Numbered from the stretch's first letter, positions 16,018-29,000 are shown. The stretch: DNA of 64,000 nucleotides from Gammaproteobacteria bacterium Ga0077554 (GCA_001464585.1 LNFF01000009.1:1-64000); one strand, 5' to 3'. The notes: generated by a model not told the origin, from the sequence alone. Program-made: numbers and translations.

Positions 16018-16128
16018 AAGCGAAAATGCGTCTTCTGCGTAGCGGGGGACGCGTATTTGTGGATGGGTTTGGGTTGAAATGATTCTATCTGTATATAAGC
16101 TTAAGGAAGCTCTGATTAATTTCTTTGT

Positions 16129-16316
16129 GTCATTTCGACCGTAGGCGACCGCCATGGATGGCGGCCGCTTTCGGCATCCTGCCTCTGGCGGCACTTGTGC
16201 ATCCATGCACGGCGGAAGGTAGAGCAACGCAGGAGCAGTTGCCGGGAGAAATCTTATATCCTGCTGATTTTATTTATTACCGCAGTAACAGATTTCTCGC
16301 TAACGCTCGAAATGAC
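16129..16316. repeat. Dispersed repeat with nested module shared with etfB
   Basis: The outer ends GTCATTTCGACC (16129-16140) and GCTCGAAATGAC (ending 16316) belong to the type A family. Between them lies an extra module starting with the palindrome CCGCCATGGATGGCGG and continuing through CGGCATCCTGCCTCTGG to ATCCATGCACGGCGG. The second half of that module (16163-16214) is the segment also found inside etfB. This explains most of the 357-base gap before the next gene. Confidence 0.8.
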
Positions 16317-16374
16317 AAGTTATTCCAGAGATTCCTTAGTATATCTTTTCCTTCAATATATCTTAGGAGTATTT

Positions 16375-17739
16375 ATGAAACTGAATATGAAACTGAATAA
16401 GTTATCTGTTGCCTGTGCATTGGCCTGCGCTACATTTGCCGGTCAGTCATTGGCATTAACCCCGGCGCAGTTACCGGGTTCCACAGAGGTGTTTATTTCC
16501 GGAGCCTCTGCCCAGCAGCTTACGTTGGGACACATCTCCAATAACCTGTTTCCAGTGGCTTCGGAGCACGTTTATTTCAATGATGTTGGCGTTCTTGGTA
16601 CTTACGAGAAGGGTACGGATGGCAGAAATTACCGCGCCTATACCGGCACACTGGGCGCCGCAGTGGGTAGCGTGCCTGCTGGCACCAAGGTGGTGATTTT
16701 GAACCGCGCCAAGGGTGGTTCGGTATGGGGCGTCAATCCAGTTGCCAATGCGGAAAAGATTGAAAGCATGGTCTTGGATACCTCTTGTGTATTGAGCACC
16801 AGCGCTGATGCCTTGGCGGTACACCCGAATGGCGTTTACCTGTGCCCAAACGTGATTGGCTCTGATACCACGACGGCGGATCCCGCCGGTTCACGTATCC
16901 CCGATGCCGGCGTGTCTGATGTCGAACCTGCGTTATTTGTAGGTTTCAATCTTGCCCCTGGTCAAACTCCGTTGACCGCCACTCAATTGGCCAACCTCAC
17001 GGTAAGCAGCCAGAATGCCGTGATTTTTGGCATCGCAGCCACCAATAACGTGACTCTGCCCAGCTTGAGCCGCGCCCAGGTGACCAGCATGCTGACGGGT
17101 AGCTATCTGAACTGGAACCAGGTGGATCCTGCGCTTCCCGCCCAGGGGGTTACGGTGTGCCGTCGTGTGCAAGGTTCCGGTTCACAGGCGGCCGCCAATG
17201 CCTATTTTACGCAGTATCCTTGCTCTAGCGGTAGATTGCGTCCTGCGGACAACACAAACAACGACCCCGTCTCTGGCTATACGGTGGTCATGAACTCCAC
17301 CTCGGGTGATGTGGCAGCCTGTTTGAATACGGCTCAGGCCGCAGGCAAGCGGGCGATTGGTATTCTTGCTACGGAACGTCTGCCGTCCGGTACGGATGGC
17401 TGGCATTACGTCAGCATTGATGGCGTAAACCCAGTAGGTGCCAATCCTAACCTTGAGGTGACGGCTACAAAAGGTCAATACGACTGGTCTGTAGAGCAAT
17501 CCATGCAATGGTTGAATAGCGTTAGTGGCGCCAAGCTTGATCTGTTGACTAAAATCCGTGATCTGTCAGGTGACCCAGTGTTTCTGGCGACCTTGCCCGG
17601 TGTAGCTTCATTGCCCACCATTGCTGATCCGAATGCTGATTATACGGCTAATCCAGGCGTGGGATATCAGGAAGGCGCAGTAATGGCCGGTAGCCGGTTT
17701 AGCAATACTTGCCAGCCGACCCAGTTGTTCAATCAGTAA
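16375..17739 (+). CDS. PstS-like exported substrate-binding-fold protein
   Basis: A 454-residue exported protein. I start at the ATG at 16375 behind TAGGAGT; a signal peptide ends near SLA (residues 25-30). The mature part opens STEVFISGASAQQ and contains RAQVTSMLTGSYLNWNQV and CRRVQGSGSQAAANAYF. This resembles the phosphate-binding PstS fold (SGAS entrance, later GSGT-like loop). It lacks transporter partners and a PEP-CTERM tail, so a role in phosphate uptake is not implied. Such proteins are usually annotated only as substrate-binding domain proteins. It precedes the two-partner secretion locus; whether it belongs to that system is unknown. Confidence 0.65.
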   Translation: MKLNMKLNKLSVACALACATFAGQSLALTPAQLPGSTEVFISGASAQQLTLGHISNNLFPVASEHVYFNDVGVLGTYEKGTDGRNYRAYTGTLGAAVGSVPAGTKVVILNRAKGGSVWGVNPVANAEKIESMVLDTSCVLSTSADALAVHPNGVYLCPNVIGSDTTTADPAGSRIPDAGVSDVEPALFVGFNLAPGQTPLTATQLANLTVSSQNAVIFGIAATNNVTLPSLSRAQVTSMLTGSYLNWNQVDPALPAQGVTVCRRVQGSGSQAAANAYFTQYPCSSGRLRPADNTNNDPVSGYTVVMNSTSGDVAACLNTAQAAGKRAIGILATERLPSGTDGWHYVSIDGVNPVGANPNLEVTATKGQYDWSVEQSMQWLNSVSGAKLDLLTKIRDLSGDPVFLATLPGVASLPTIADPNADYTANPGVGYQEGAVMAGSRFSNTCQPTQLFNQ

Positions 17740-17756
17740 GTTTGCCTTGATGCTTT

Positions 17757-17789
17757 AAAGGGGCGCATCATTTATTAGGATGTGCCCCG
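17757..17789 (+). terminator. Hairpin after the PstS-like gene
   Basis: GGGGCGCATC and GATGTGCCCC pair over 10 bp with one G-U around a 9-base loop. No T-run follows, so it may be an mRNA 3'-end stabiliser placed before the stronger terminator at 17834. Confidence 0.5.
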
Positions 17790-17833
17790 TTAGCGGCAGG
17801 GTGATGCAATGTCATCCTCGCCGTTTACTCTGC

Positions 17834-17875
17834 AACCAGCCCTTTTTGAGTGACAAAGAGGGTTGGTTTTTTTTT
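17834..17875 (+). terminator. Strong intrinsic terminator
   Basis: AACCAGCCCTTTT and AAGAGGGTTGGTT form a 13-bp stem with two G-U wobbles, followed by a run of at least nine T (17867-17875). It isolates the PEP-CTERM/PstS-like block from the secretion locus. Confidence 0.8.
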
Positions 17876-17957
17876 GGGTTGATGATGGGTTTAACCTGTT
17901 TGTAACACTGTCATGTGAAAATCCTTTCCTTAATTCCAAATAAGTGCAGAAACGAAA

Positions 17958-18092
17958 AGATCTCTCCCTACAGTCGAGACAAGGATTTCTCCCTTCGGTC
18001 GAAATGACAGGGAGTTGTCATCCCGAACGAAGAGAGGGATCTTGATTTTGAGCGACAATTCATGATAAAGCGCCTATTGGATTTTCCGGGTT
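17958..18092 (-). repeat. Left inverted repeat framing tpsB-tpsA
   Basis: A type A-like repeat followed by a private end segment (18034-18092, ending CCTATTGGATTTTCCGGGTT). The reverse complement of those 59 bases matches 30127-30185 with 54 identities. It ends 23 bases before the tpsB start codon. A weak promoter-like pair, TTGGAT (18077-18082) and TATATA (18100-18105), spans its edge. Confidence 0.85.
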
Positions 18093-18115
18093 CATAACAT
18101 ATATAGAATGGTTAA

Positions 18116-19789
18116 ATGAAGCAGATTTTTTGTGCGGTGTTGTACTCCGGGTTTTTTGCCAAATTGATGGTAATGGGTGTGGTAATGGCACAGGAACCCG
18201 TGACGACACAAAAACAAGACGCTCAGGAACAAGGTGTCGCGCAACAAGATGAAGATGTTACTGCGACCGATACCGCGCCCACATCGGCAGTGGTATTCGA
18301 TGTGATGGAATACCGGGTAGAGGGCAATAGCGTGTTGCCAGTCATTACCATCGAACGCGTGTTATATCCACATCTAGGCCATGGCAAGAACATCGAAGAT
18401 GTGGAAAAGGCGCGTGCCGACCTGGAGCGTAGCTACCGCGATGCGGGATATCCCACCGTGCTGGTGGATATTCCCGAGCAGGACGTGAGCGCCAGTATGG
18501 TGCGCTTGCGTGTCACGGAAGGCCGGGTAGACAAGGTTCGCGTGACAGGCGCGCGCTATTATTCACAAGGCAGGATACTGGAAAAATTTCCTTCACTGAC
18601 GCAGGGCGGTGTGTTGTATTTGCCGGATGTGCAAAAGGGGCTGGCGGAAGTTAATCGCAGTGCGGGCCGCCGCGTCACGCCCATCCTGCGGCCTGGCAAA
18701 ACCCCCGGCACAGTGGAAATTGATTTCCGGGTAGACGACACCTTGCCGCTGCATGCGGCGCTGGAACTGAATAACCGTTACAGCGCCAATACCAGCCAGT
18801 TACGTTTGAGTGGCATGGTACGTTACGACAACTTGTGGCAGAAAGAACATGGCTTAACCTTGCAGTATCAGGCCTCACCGGAAAATACCGATGAAGTGAG
18901 CGTGTTTTCGGTATCTTATTTGCTGCCAGTGCCGAATTCTACCAACATGCTGGCGCTGTATGCGGTGCGTTCGCGCAGTGATGTGGCGGCGGTGGGTGAT
19001 ATTCAAGTGTTGGGTGACGGCGATATCTATGGCGCGCGTGCCATTGTTCCCCTGCCGCAGCAGGGCCCCTATTTTCATTCGCTGTCATTGGGGGTGGATT
19101 ACAAAGATTTTAAAGAGACGGTGGTGTTGCGCGGTGCGGACACCACGATTAACACGCCCATCAGTTATTTGCCGTTTTCCGTGCAGTATAACGCCACCTT
19201 GCAAGGTGCGCGCGGCGTGACACAAGCGGATGTGGGTGTGAATTTTTCGTTACGCGGCGTGGCGGATGAGACAGTAGATTGTTTCGGTCAGCGAGTCAAT
19301 GAATTTGAGTGCAAACGCTTTAAGGCGCGCGCCAGCTATGTGTATCTCAAAAGCAGTTTGCAGCGCGTGCAACGCTTGCCCTGGGATTTGAGTGTGGTGG
19401 GTCGCGTCGGTGGGCAATTAACGGATCAACCGCTGATCAGTAACGAGCAGATGGGCGCAGGCGGCGTTGATAGTGTGCGTGGTTATCTGGAGTTCGAACG
19501 CACGGGAGACTATGGTCTGTATGGCAGTCTGGAATTGCGCCGCGCTTTTACTGTTCAGAATTTTGAGGATGTGAATTTATTCGGGTTTGTTGAGGGCGCA
19601 AAGCTGCGTGTCATGGAAGCTTTGCCGGGGCAGACGTCACGCTTTGATTTATCCAGCACCGGTGTCGGCGCACGCATAAAGTGGCGTGATGTGAGTGCAA
19701 CATTGAATGTGGCGATGCCGTTTGAAGAAACGTCATACACCCCGGCGAGTGAAGTACGTACGCATTTCAAGTTGGCGTATGAGTTTTAG
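18116..19789 (+). CDS. Two-partner secretion outer-membrane transporter (TpsB, ShlB/FhaC family)
   Basis: An outer-membrane beta-barrel of the Omp85/TpsB family that exports the adjacent TpsA. The 557-residue product has an N-terminal export signal, a Gln/Asp-rich linker, and POTRA domains (about residues 60-210: YRVEGNSVLPVITIERVLYP, VRLRVTEGRVDKVRVTGARY). A 16-strand-type barrel follows, with the conserved VRGY motif in GGVDSVRGYLEFE. The barrel ends in a terminal Phe (LAYEF), as usual for outer-membrane insertion. tpsA follows after 280 bases of repeats on the same strand. Confidence 0.93.
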   Translation: MKQIFCAVLYSGFFAKLMVMGVVMAQEPVTTQKQDAQEQGVAQQDEDVTATDTAPTSAVVFDVMEYRVEGNSVLPVITIERVLYPHLGHGKNIEDVEKARADLERSYRDAGYPTVLVDIPEQDVSASMVRLRVTEGRVDKVRVTGARYYSQGRILEKFPSLTQGGVLYLPDVQKGLAEVNRSAGRRVTPILRPGKTPGTVEIDFRVDDTLPLHAALELNNRYSANTSQLRLSGMVRYDNLWQKEHGLTLQYQASPENTDEVSVFSVSYLLPVPNSTNMLALYAVRSRSDVAAVGDIQVLGDGDIYGARAIVPLPQQGPYFHSLSLGVDYKDFKETVVLRGADTTINTPISYLPFSVQYNATLQGARGVTQADVGVNFSLRGVADETVDCFGQRVNEFECKRFKARASYVYLKSSLQRVQRLPWDLSVVGRVGGQLTDQPLISNEQMGAGGVDSVRGYLEFERTGDYGLYGSLELRRAFTVQNFEDVNLFGFVEGAKLRVMEALPGQTSRFDLSSTGVGARIKWRDVSATLNVAMPFEETSYTPASEVRTHFKLAYEF

Positions 19790-19807
19790 GGAGTTTCTGG
19801 CTAAGTT

Positions 19808-19883
19808 GTCATTTCGGGCGTAGAGAGAAACAAGGATTTCTCCCGTTGGTCGAAATGACATGGCTGATTGGTCGAAATGACAT
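19808..19883. repeat. Short type A repeat with partial tandem copy
   Basis: GTCATTTCG at 19808 to CGAAATGAC at 19859 forms a 52-base short version of the family. The last about 22 bases (TTGGTCGAAATGACATG) are then repeated almost immediately to 19883. Confidence 0.75.
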
Positions 19884-19900
19884 GCCTGAATTTTTTATCA

Positions 19901-20005
19901 ATGTAGGGTGGGTTGCAAACCCACCAAGTGTTGCGTAACAACACAACGCCTTATCTAATGAGTGCCTGATGGCACATCGGATGGGTTACAACCTGCCCCC
20001 TACAT
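19901..20005. repeat. Second repeat type between tpsB and tpsA
   Basis: The ends ATGTAGGG (19901-19908) and CCCTACAT (19998-20005) are inverted. Inside are GGGTGGGTTGCAAACCCACC and a distant GGGTTACAACCTGCCC. This is unlike the GTCATT family. With the preceding repeat it fills the tpsB-tpsA gap. Confidence 0.65.
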
Positions 20006-20069
20006 TTATTTGTTCCCCCTCCCGCGCGCGGGCGAAGGGAGTCAATAATGTATTTTCGGAGTATCACAC

Positions 20070-23000
20070 ATGAATGCAAATTTATTCCGGTTGGTTTTTA
20101 GCGTCTCACGCGGAATGTGGGTTCCCGTATGGGAAGGCGCACGTGCATGTAGTGCAGGTGGTCGTGGCGAGGCGCGTCGAAAAACCAAACATGCTGTATT
20201 GCAGGTGGGCGCCGGAACATTGTTATTAATGGTATCTGCGGCTCACGCCGAGTTGCCCGTGGCGTGTGGCGGGGCGTGTGGCGTGAATGGCAATCTGTCA
20301 TGGCTCAGCAATGGCAGCGCACAGATTTTGCCGACGGAAGTCACGGCTACCGGCAGCCGGTTGCCAATTTTTCAAGAAAGCCAGCGCGCCATACTTAACT
20401 GGCAAAGTTTTAATATTGGTGCGGGGAACGAAGTCGAGTTTCGGCAGCAATTTGGCGCTGATGCGGCAGTGCTTAATCGCATCCATCAGGGCAGCGCAAG
20501 TGAAATTTTAGGGAGCTTGAAGGCCAATGGCCAGGTTTATCTGATCAATCAGAATGGCATTATTTTTGGTAATGGCGCGCAGGTTAATGTCGGGTCATTG
20601 ACCGCGTCTACACTAACGATTCCTGGTCTTGATAATGCCGATGCGTCGGATAACTGGTTTATCAACGGTATATTTTCACGTCCAGACAACACGGTTTCGC
20701 ATTTTGAAGGTAGCGCCAGCGGTGATGTGATTATTGCGGCGGGGGCAACGCTAGAGTCTGCCAAAGGTGGCAGAATCATGATTCTGGCGCCGAACATTGA
20801 TAACCAGGGCCGCATTATCACGCCGGATGGCCAGGCGCTGCTGGCGGCGGGTGACAAAATTTACTTGCAGAGCAAGAGCGATCCTGCTTTGCGTGGTTTG
20901 CTGGTGGAAATAATGGGTACGGGCGGCACGGTTACCAATGGCGGCGAGATCAGCGCGCCGCGCGGCAATGTTACATTGATGGGATTTGCCGTCAATCAGC
21001 AAGGCCGGGTCTCGGCTACGACCTCGGTGAACGCCAATGGCTCGATCAGATTACTGGCTCGGGATAATGCCAGCGTGTCTAGCCCGGGAGGATCAGATAT
21101 TTCAGATATTAGAGTATTTCCCACGCGTGCTGGTAGTGTGACCTTAGGGGAGGGCAGTATCACCGAAGTACGGCCAGACGTGGCTGACGCCACGACGAGC
21201 GTGGATCAACAAAAGTTCAATCGCTCGCGGATTGAAGTGATGGGTGAGACCATTACACTGGCCGCCAACAGCCGTATCGTTGCGCCCAGTGGTGAAGTGA
21301 CATTAAGCGCGGGTTTAGGTACAGCGGCACCGGGAGTAAAAGGCACGGGTACGATTGTGCTGGACGCTGGCAGTGTTATTGATGTTGCTGGCCTTACTGA
21401 TGTGGCGCTGTCGATGGAGCACAATTTGCTGGAAGTGGAGTTGCGCGGTGAGCAGCTCAGGGATTCACCCTTGCAGCGTGACGGTATCCTGCGCGGTGAA
21501 AAAGTCATTATTGATATTCGCAAGGGAACGCCGCTGGCAGATGTGTCGGGTTATATCGATGGCGTCGGCAAGACGGTGAGCGAAAGAAGTGTTATGGGGG
21601 GCGATGTAACGCTGGTTTCAACTGGGGATATCATCATGCGCGAGAACGCTGTAGCGGATGTGTCCGGTGGGCAGATTACTTACGCGGATGGTTATCTGAA
21701 TACCACCCAGTTAATTTCCGAGGGGCGCGTGTATGACATCAGCGAGGCCTCACCAGACCGTATTTATGAAAGCTTCACTGACTTTACCAAAGAGCACCGC
21801 AAGTGGGGCGTCACGGAAAGCTGGGGTTTATTGGGTGGCAGTAATCCGCGCGGCCAGTTCGCGGCGGGTTATGTCGAAGGTATGTCCGCCGGTACCCTGA
21901 AATTTATTGCCCCCGGCCTGGTGCTGGACGGCACATTGCGTGGTGGCGTGACACCTGGCGTGCATCAGCGTGAAGCAACAACGCTGCCCAGTGCGGGTAC
22001 TTTGATTATAGGAGATGCGGCGCAGGCATCGCAACAAACCCCTGATTTCCGTACGTCGGATGTGATATTACAGGCATCACGGACAGCCATCGGAGGTGAT
22101 TCGGTGGGTGATCATCAGCCGTTGGTGATGTCTACCGAATTTTTACAACAGGGCGGATTCGGCCAGGCGCGCATCTATAGCAACGGGCGCATTTCCGTGC
22201 CGTCTGGAGTGGTGCTTACTGCTCCGGCGGGGGGTGAGATCACCCTGGTGGGTCGTGAGGTGGATGTGCAAGGTGGCATGAATGCACCTGCTGGCACTCT
22301 GAAGTTGCAAGCAACGAGCACCATTGGCAATCCTGAGCCAGGGAATGTTACTCTGGGTGAGGGTGCATCACTTTTGACGCGTGGTCTATGGGTGAATGAC
22401 CGGCCTGAGATTGCGGGGGATCGAGTTCCCAGCGTGGCATTGATTGATGGCGGTTCAATTTCTCTCGCGGCGCAGGGTGATGTGATATTGGGTGCAGGCA
22501 GCATGATTGATGTGTCTGGTGGCGCCTGGTTGTCAGCCAGTGGTAATTTTAAATCCGGCAAGGGTGGGGATATTGCACTGAGTGCGGTGGAGAATGTTCA
22601 TTTGGGTGGCGAACTGCAAGCCTATGCTTTGACGAATGGCGCGTTGGTTGGAAGGGGTGGCACACTTACGCTGCGTACCCAGGAAATCAATATCCAGCCC
22701 GAACCAAATGTCGAATTTAATCTTACATCTGATCCCACATTTAATCAGGACACACTGAATACCCTAACACTCACCCCGGACTTTTTTCAGAGCGGGGGCT
22801 TCAGCAAATACAACCTTACCGGCACCACCGGTGTGACGATTACCGCCGACACCCAACTCTGGCCACAGGCAAAAAATCGGTTGTTGCAGCGTGATTACGC
22901 CTTGCAACCCAGCGGTTCGAATATAGACGATTTCAGCCCTGTCATAGTGTTGCCCCAGGATCAGCGTACCCCGGTGAACCTGACTCTACAATCCTCGCAA

Positions 23001-26000
23001 AGGCCAGTCATAGGCCAAACGCCCGGCAAAACGGGCGATTTGTTGCTGGATACGGGTGCCGCGATTCATGCTGATCCGGGTGGGCAGGTGACATTATCAT
23101 CCATGGGTAATCTCACCGTGCTGGGGATGATTGATGCGCCCGGGGGTAGTATTGATTTGAAGATTCAACAGTCCAACCCCCAAAACAATGGATTCATATC
23201 CAGCCAGGCCATCTGGCTGGGGCCACACAGTCAGTTGCTCAGCAGAGGGTTTGTGCAATTGCAGGAAAATGACCGGGGCCAGCAACATGGGCAGGTGTTG
23301 CGCGGTGGAACGGTGCAGATCGACGCTCAGCGAGGTTATGTGGTGAGCGCCGCAGGATCCCTGATTGATGTGTCGGGTGTGGCGGCAGATCTGGATTTGC
23401 CGACTGACAGCACTAACACAGTTTCCCATGCCACACGCGTCGCGGGCGATGCGGGGCGTGTGGTGCTCAAGGCGCGTGAAGGCATGTTACTGGACGGTGA
23501 TTGGTTGGCGCATGCGGGTGATGGGGAGGGAGCAGCAGGAGGTACGCTGGAAGTAGCGTTAAATCGTCCCTTCCCTTTCGAAATTATTGACAGCATTGAT
23601 CAACCCCCCGTTCCTGCTGCGCCCCTGCAAATCGTGATCAGCAGTGATGACGGTGCTGGACGTTCCCCGGAAGTGGGGCTGGGTGCGTCCCTTCCTGACG
23701 AGACGAATGGCAAGGCGCTGCTCAGCAGCGCCAAAATACAGTACGCCGGTTTTGATAAAGCTATCTTCAAAAGCCGCGATGAAATTCAGTTTCAAGGCGA
23801 TGTCTCACTCAACTTTAAGCGATCCCTCACGTTGGATGCCCCCGCCATCACTGCGGCAGAGGGCGCGCATGCCACACTGAATACAGCGTATTTCGCACTG
23901 GGCACAAGCACGCCGTCGATGGTAACCCCGCCACTGAGTGGCGATGGCATATTGGATGTGCAGGCCAAGTGGATAGACGTGATGGGTAATAGTGTTTTGC
24001 AGGGCTTCAAGACAGTTAATCTTTCCAGCAGTGGTGACATGCGTCTGCGTGGCACGGAGGGGGCGCCCGGATCTTTGTCTACTGCCGCTGATCTTACGCT
24101 CAAAGCCAACCAGATCTACCCGACTACCTTGAGTCAATTTATCCTGGAGGTTGGCAATAACGACCAGGGCACCCTAACTGTAGACGCGGGCAATGGCGCC
24201 ACCCCGGTGCTTTCCGCTGGCGGCAAGCTTACCCTGCGCGCGCCCAATATTGTGCAACGTGGCGTGCTTAAAGCACCCTTTGGTGAAATTGAGCTGGATG
24301 CTGCTGATACGCTGATACTTGATGCAGGCAGCATCACCTCCACTTCTGCAGAGGGTCAAATTATTCCATTTGGCGTCACGCTCCTGGGGGGAAGGGACTG
24401 GGTTTACAATGTGAACGGAAGTACCACACAGGTGATTGACACGCCGCCGGAGCGGCGCATTCGCCTCACGGGCACGCACATAAATGTGCGTGAGGACGCT
24501 ACCCTGGATCTTTCCGGAGGCGGTGATTTATATGCCACGGAATTTGTGCCTGGCCCCGGCGGGTCGAAAGACGTGCTGGACGCCAGCAATGCCACTAATA
24601 CCTATGCCATTGTGCCGGGTTTGAGTGCAGAGTTTGCGCCGTATGACAACGCCCTCTATCAAGGCTCAAACTTCCAGCCGGGTGACAGCGTGTACCTGTC
24701 GGGTAGCGAAGGCCTGCCCGCAGGAGTATACGCCTTGTTGCCAGCACGGTATGCCCTGTTACCGGGTGCATTTCTGGTGACGCCACGCGCAGGTTCGCAA
24801 GATATGCTACCGGGGCAATCCAAGGCATTGCTCAATGGCGCACCCGTAGTGGCGGGGTATCGTACTGTGGCGGGCACGGATATCCGTGATGCGCGCTGGT
24901 CTGGTTTCGTGGTGCGGCCAGGTGGCAGCGCCCGGCAGGAGTCTGAATTCAAGGAAAGTTACGCCAGCACCTTTTTCGCTGAACAGGCGAATGCCCAGTT
25001 GACCGGCGATGCCGGACGGTTGTCGATTAATGCCAGCCAATCGTTACTGCTGGAGGGGACGCTGCTGGCGAATCATGCGGCCAGTGCGCGCGGCGCAGAG
25101 GTGGATATCACCGCATCGAAAATGGCGATAGTTTCGCGCCGCAGTGGCACCACTGGGGACGAAGCCAATGGCGTTGTGCAACTGGACGTAGCCGCTTTGA
25201 ATAATCTGGGTGCGGCCAGCTTGCTGCTGGGTGGCACCCGCCAAAATACTAAAGAAGGTGTCGAAATCCGGGTTGGTGCTGATGAAGTGATGGTGCAGAA
25301 TGATCAGGATAATTCCCTGACCGCACCCGAAATTATCCTGGTGGCAAAGGATACGCTAACCGTGGAGTCAGGCAGTGTGATTGAAGGCAAAGGCACCTTC
25401 ACTGGTAAAAGCAAGGATCTCATCATTGGCCGAACTGATGATGCAGCCACCCTTGACGTGGATGAAAAAATTGTCGGGGACGGCGCCCTGTTACGCGTCT
25501 CTGCTGGCGCGCAATCTGATATCACACGCTTTAACGTAGAGCGTACCCGTGGCGTTCTGGATGTGGAAGCAGGCGCAGTGTTGCGTGCGGATGCGTCAGT
25601 GGCGCTGGATGCCACACTGGACACCCGTTCCCCGGGTAACATTGAAATGGTGAACGGCGCGCTCAGCCTCGGTGCAAGCCGCATCAGCCTCGGTGAAACT
25701 GCCACGGTGGTGGATGGGTTGGTGTTGTCCAATACGGCGCTTGCCGCACTCACCGGCTTGGCGCGTCTGGATTTGAGAAGTTACAGTTCGGTGGATTTAT
25801 ACGGTGATGTGGTACTCGGCAGCGTGGATACCCAGACTGGCCAGCCGCAACTTACCACGTTGTCTATTGAAGCTGCTGAATTGACAGGTTACCAGAATAC
25901 CGGCAAAACGGCAGTGATCACAGCAGGCAATTTCACTTTTTCGAATCCCGGTAAAGTAGTATCCAGTAATGTTGCGGATGGTAGCGGCAACCTGGTGATT

Positions 26001-29000
26001 GCCGCTAAAGATGTGGTGCTGGGAGATCAGCGCGAAGACCAAACGAACAAGGCAATCAATGGATTCAATGCTGTCAAGGTTATCGCCGACAAAGAAATCA
26101 CCTTTCAAGGCCAGGGTCAGATGAAAGTGGCAGGTGATCTTGATTTGGTGTCTTCGCGTTTAACGGGCGGTATCGGCGCAGATCAGTCCATAGATGCCAC
26201 GGGGCAGGTGAACATTACCCCATCAGCACACGCCGTGACTTTGCCAGCGGTTGCCACGCTCGGCGCACACCTGAACATCACAGGCAAGCGCATTCTACAT
26301 GCAGGTAATATCGAGCTACCCTCTGGCATACTCACATTGGCCGCTAATGGTGTTGATGCGGGCGATGCTGTGACGCTGGTCAGTGGTTCGCAAACTAATA
26401 TGCAAGGCACTGCTAAAACCTTTGGGGATGTGGTGGCGTATGCACCGGGAGGACGTGTAACGCTGGCCTCGGCGAGCGGCAATGTGGATGTACAATCCGG
26501 TGCTTTAATCAATGTCTCCGGCGCAGCAGCGGGGGGCGATGCCGGGACGCTTGCTGTGCATGCCGCGCAAGGCACCGCCTTGATTGCCGGAAATGTGATG
26601 GGTAGCGCAGCAGCGCAGTCGCGCAGTGGTTCTGTAACGCTGGATACCGGTACGTTGGCTGATTTCAGTGCGCTGAATAATGTCCTGAATGCCGGTGGGT
26701 TTGGTGAGTCGCGCAGTGTGCGTGTGCGCCACGGTGACATTAACGTGGCGGGCACGGACACGCTTACCGCGCAGCATCTCAAGCTCGTCGCAGATGGCGG
26801 CAAGATTGACATTCAAGGTACGCTGGATGCATCAGCTAACAAGGACGGAACCATTGGGCTATATGCCAAACAGAATGTCACTTTAAACCCAGGCGCCAAG
26901 CTGGATGCCCATACCACGGGCAATGGCGAACAGGGCGGCAAGGTTACGCTGGCTACCACGGACGGGGAAATTACCCTTGATACCTTGTCTGAAATCAATG
27001 TTTCGGGCGGTGAAAATGGCAAAGGTGGCAGTGTGTTGTTGCGTGCGCCGCGCATTGATACCGACAATGATGGTGTAGATGATGATGTAGCGATTGCTGC
27101 GGTAGCGGGCGCCATCACCGGCGCCAGTTCGGTGGTGGTGGAAGGTGTCAAAGCCTATAACGCCAGCAGGATAAGCGCGTTGGGCGCTACGGTGGCAGGC
27201 GCTAATTTTAATGCGTCTACCACTGGCGTAGACGCCACGGTATTTAATGATACGCAGAATTTTATTACCAACAACAAAGCAAACATCGTTGCGCGCCTCG
27301 GCAACGCTGCATTGCGCGTACGGCCGGGAATAGATATTTACAATAACGGTGATCTTGAATTGGCCGATGAGTGGGATATGTCCATGTGGCGTTTCGATGG
27401 CGAACCCGGCACGCTTACTTTGCGCGCCCAAGGTGATTTGAAGCTTACGAAATCCCTGAGTGATGGATTCGATGGCGCAACGGCTACCGCCAACCTGCAA
27501 GGCGGCGAATCGTGGTCATACCAACTGGTAGCGGGTGCCGACACCGCAAGCGCCGACACCCTGGCATTGTTGCCGCAGGCGCAGCTTGCTGGTAACAAGG
27601 GTAATGTGAAACTGGCCAATAATGCCCTGGTGCGCACGGGCACGGGTGATATTGATATTGCGGCGGGTGCGAACATTGAACTGGGTAATGCACAGTCGGT
27701 GATTTACACCGCAGGTACGCCTGTGGCAGCGCTGGCGGGCTTTACTGCGCCGCCCGCCTCTGCAGGGCAAGCAGCAGGGTATGCAAGCGACGGCGGCAAT
27801 ATCACCCTCACCGCCCAAGGTGATGTAAAAGGCGCGATAACCAAACAATTTATTAATGAATGGTTATTCCGTCAAGCGGGCACCAACTCCAGTTGGTGGC
27901 TGCGCTTCGATCAGTTTCAGCAGAATATCGGCGCGTTAGGCGGTGGCAATATTACAGTGACGGCAGGCCGCGACGTGATCAATCTTTCCGCCGTCATCCC
28001 TACCACCGGCAGGGTGGCGGGTGCCGTGCAAGAGGCGCGCGTGCTTGATATTCAAGGCGGGGGTGATTTATCGGTTACAGCAGGCCGCAATATCCAGAGT
28101 GGCGTGTATTACGTTGGTAGAGGCCACGGCGATCTGCATGCCGACGGGGCTATTACGGGGCGCGCCGTATCTAGTCAAGCGATTCTGCATCCGGTGCTGG
28201 CGTTGGGAGACGGTGACTTCCGTGTGACGGCAAATGGGGATGTCAACCTTGAGACAGCGGTTAATCCCACTATTTTACCGCGTAGTAAATTGCAGGGTGG
28301 ACTCAAGTCGTTTTTCTTTACCTATGACCCCGCCAGTGCCATCAACCTGGTTTCCTTAAGTGGTGATACCGTGATTCATAACAATAATAATAAAGCGGTT
28401 ACCCTTAATATCGATTTAAGACCATCAGGGGCTGAAGAAGCGGTATTAAACATCTATCCTGGCACGTTCACGGCTCAAGCGCTGCAAGGAAACATTCTAC
28501 TCAAGGAGAGCATGGTGCTTGCACCTGCACCGCAGGGTAATTTCGAGTTATTGGCGGCGGGAGACGTAGTGTTGGAGAAAGACGCGAGAGTTATTGTTTC
28601 CGATGCGGATACTGCTGTGCTGCCTGGCCCGATACAACCACAGACAAATTTTATAATTATAAATAACAACCTGGGGGCAGGCGCGACTACTGCGCATGCA
28701 GCCGTGCCGATCCATAAGCTGGATGATGTACCTATCCGCATTATTGCCGAAACCGGTAGCATTATCGGCAATAACGCTCAATTAGTTTTCCCCAAACAGG
28801 CGCGTTTCCAGGCTGGTCAGGATATTCAGGATCTGCGTTTGGAAGGTCAAAATGTGCGTGCTGCCGATGTTACCCGGCTGCAAGCGGGGCGCGACATTGT
28901 GTATACCACCGATAGTAATAGCAGCCGGATTATCCTGGCGGGTTCCGGTCGGCTTGAAATGCAGGCGGGGCGTAATGTCGAGTTGGGTGCTGCTTACGGC

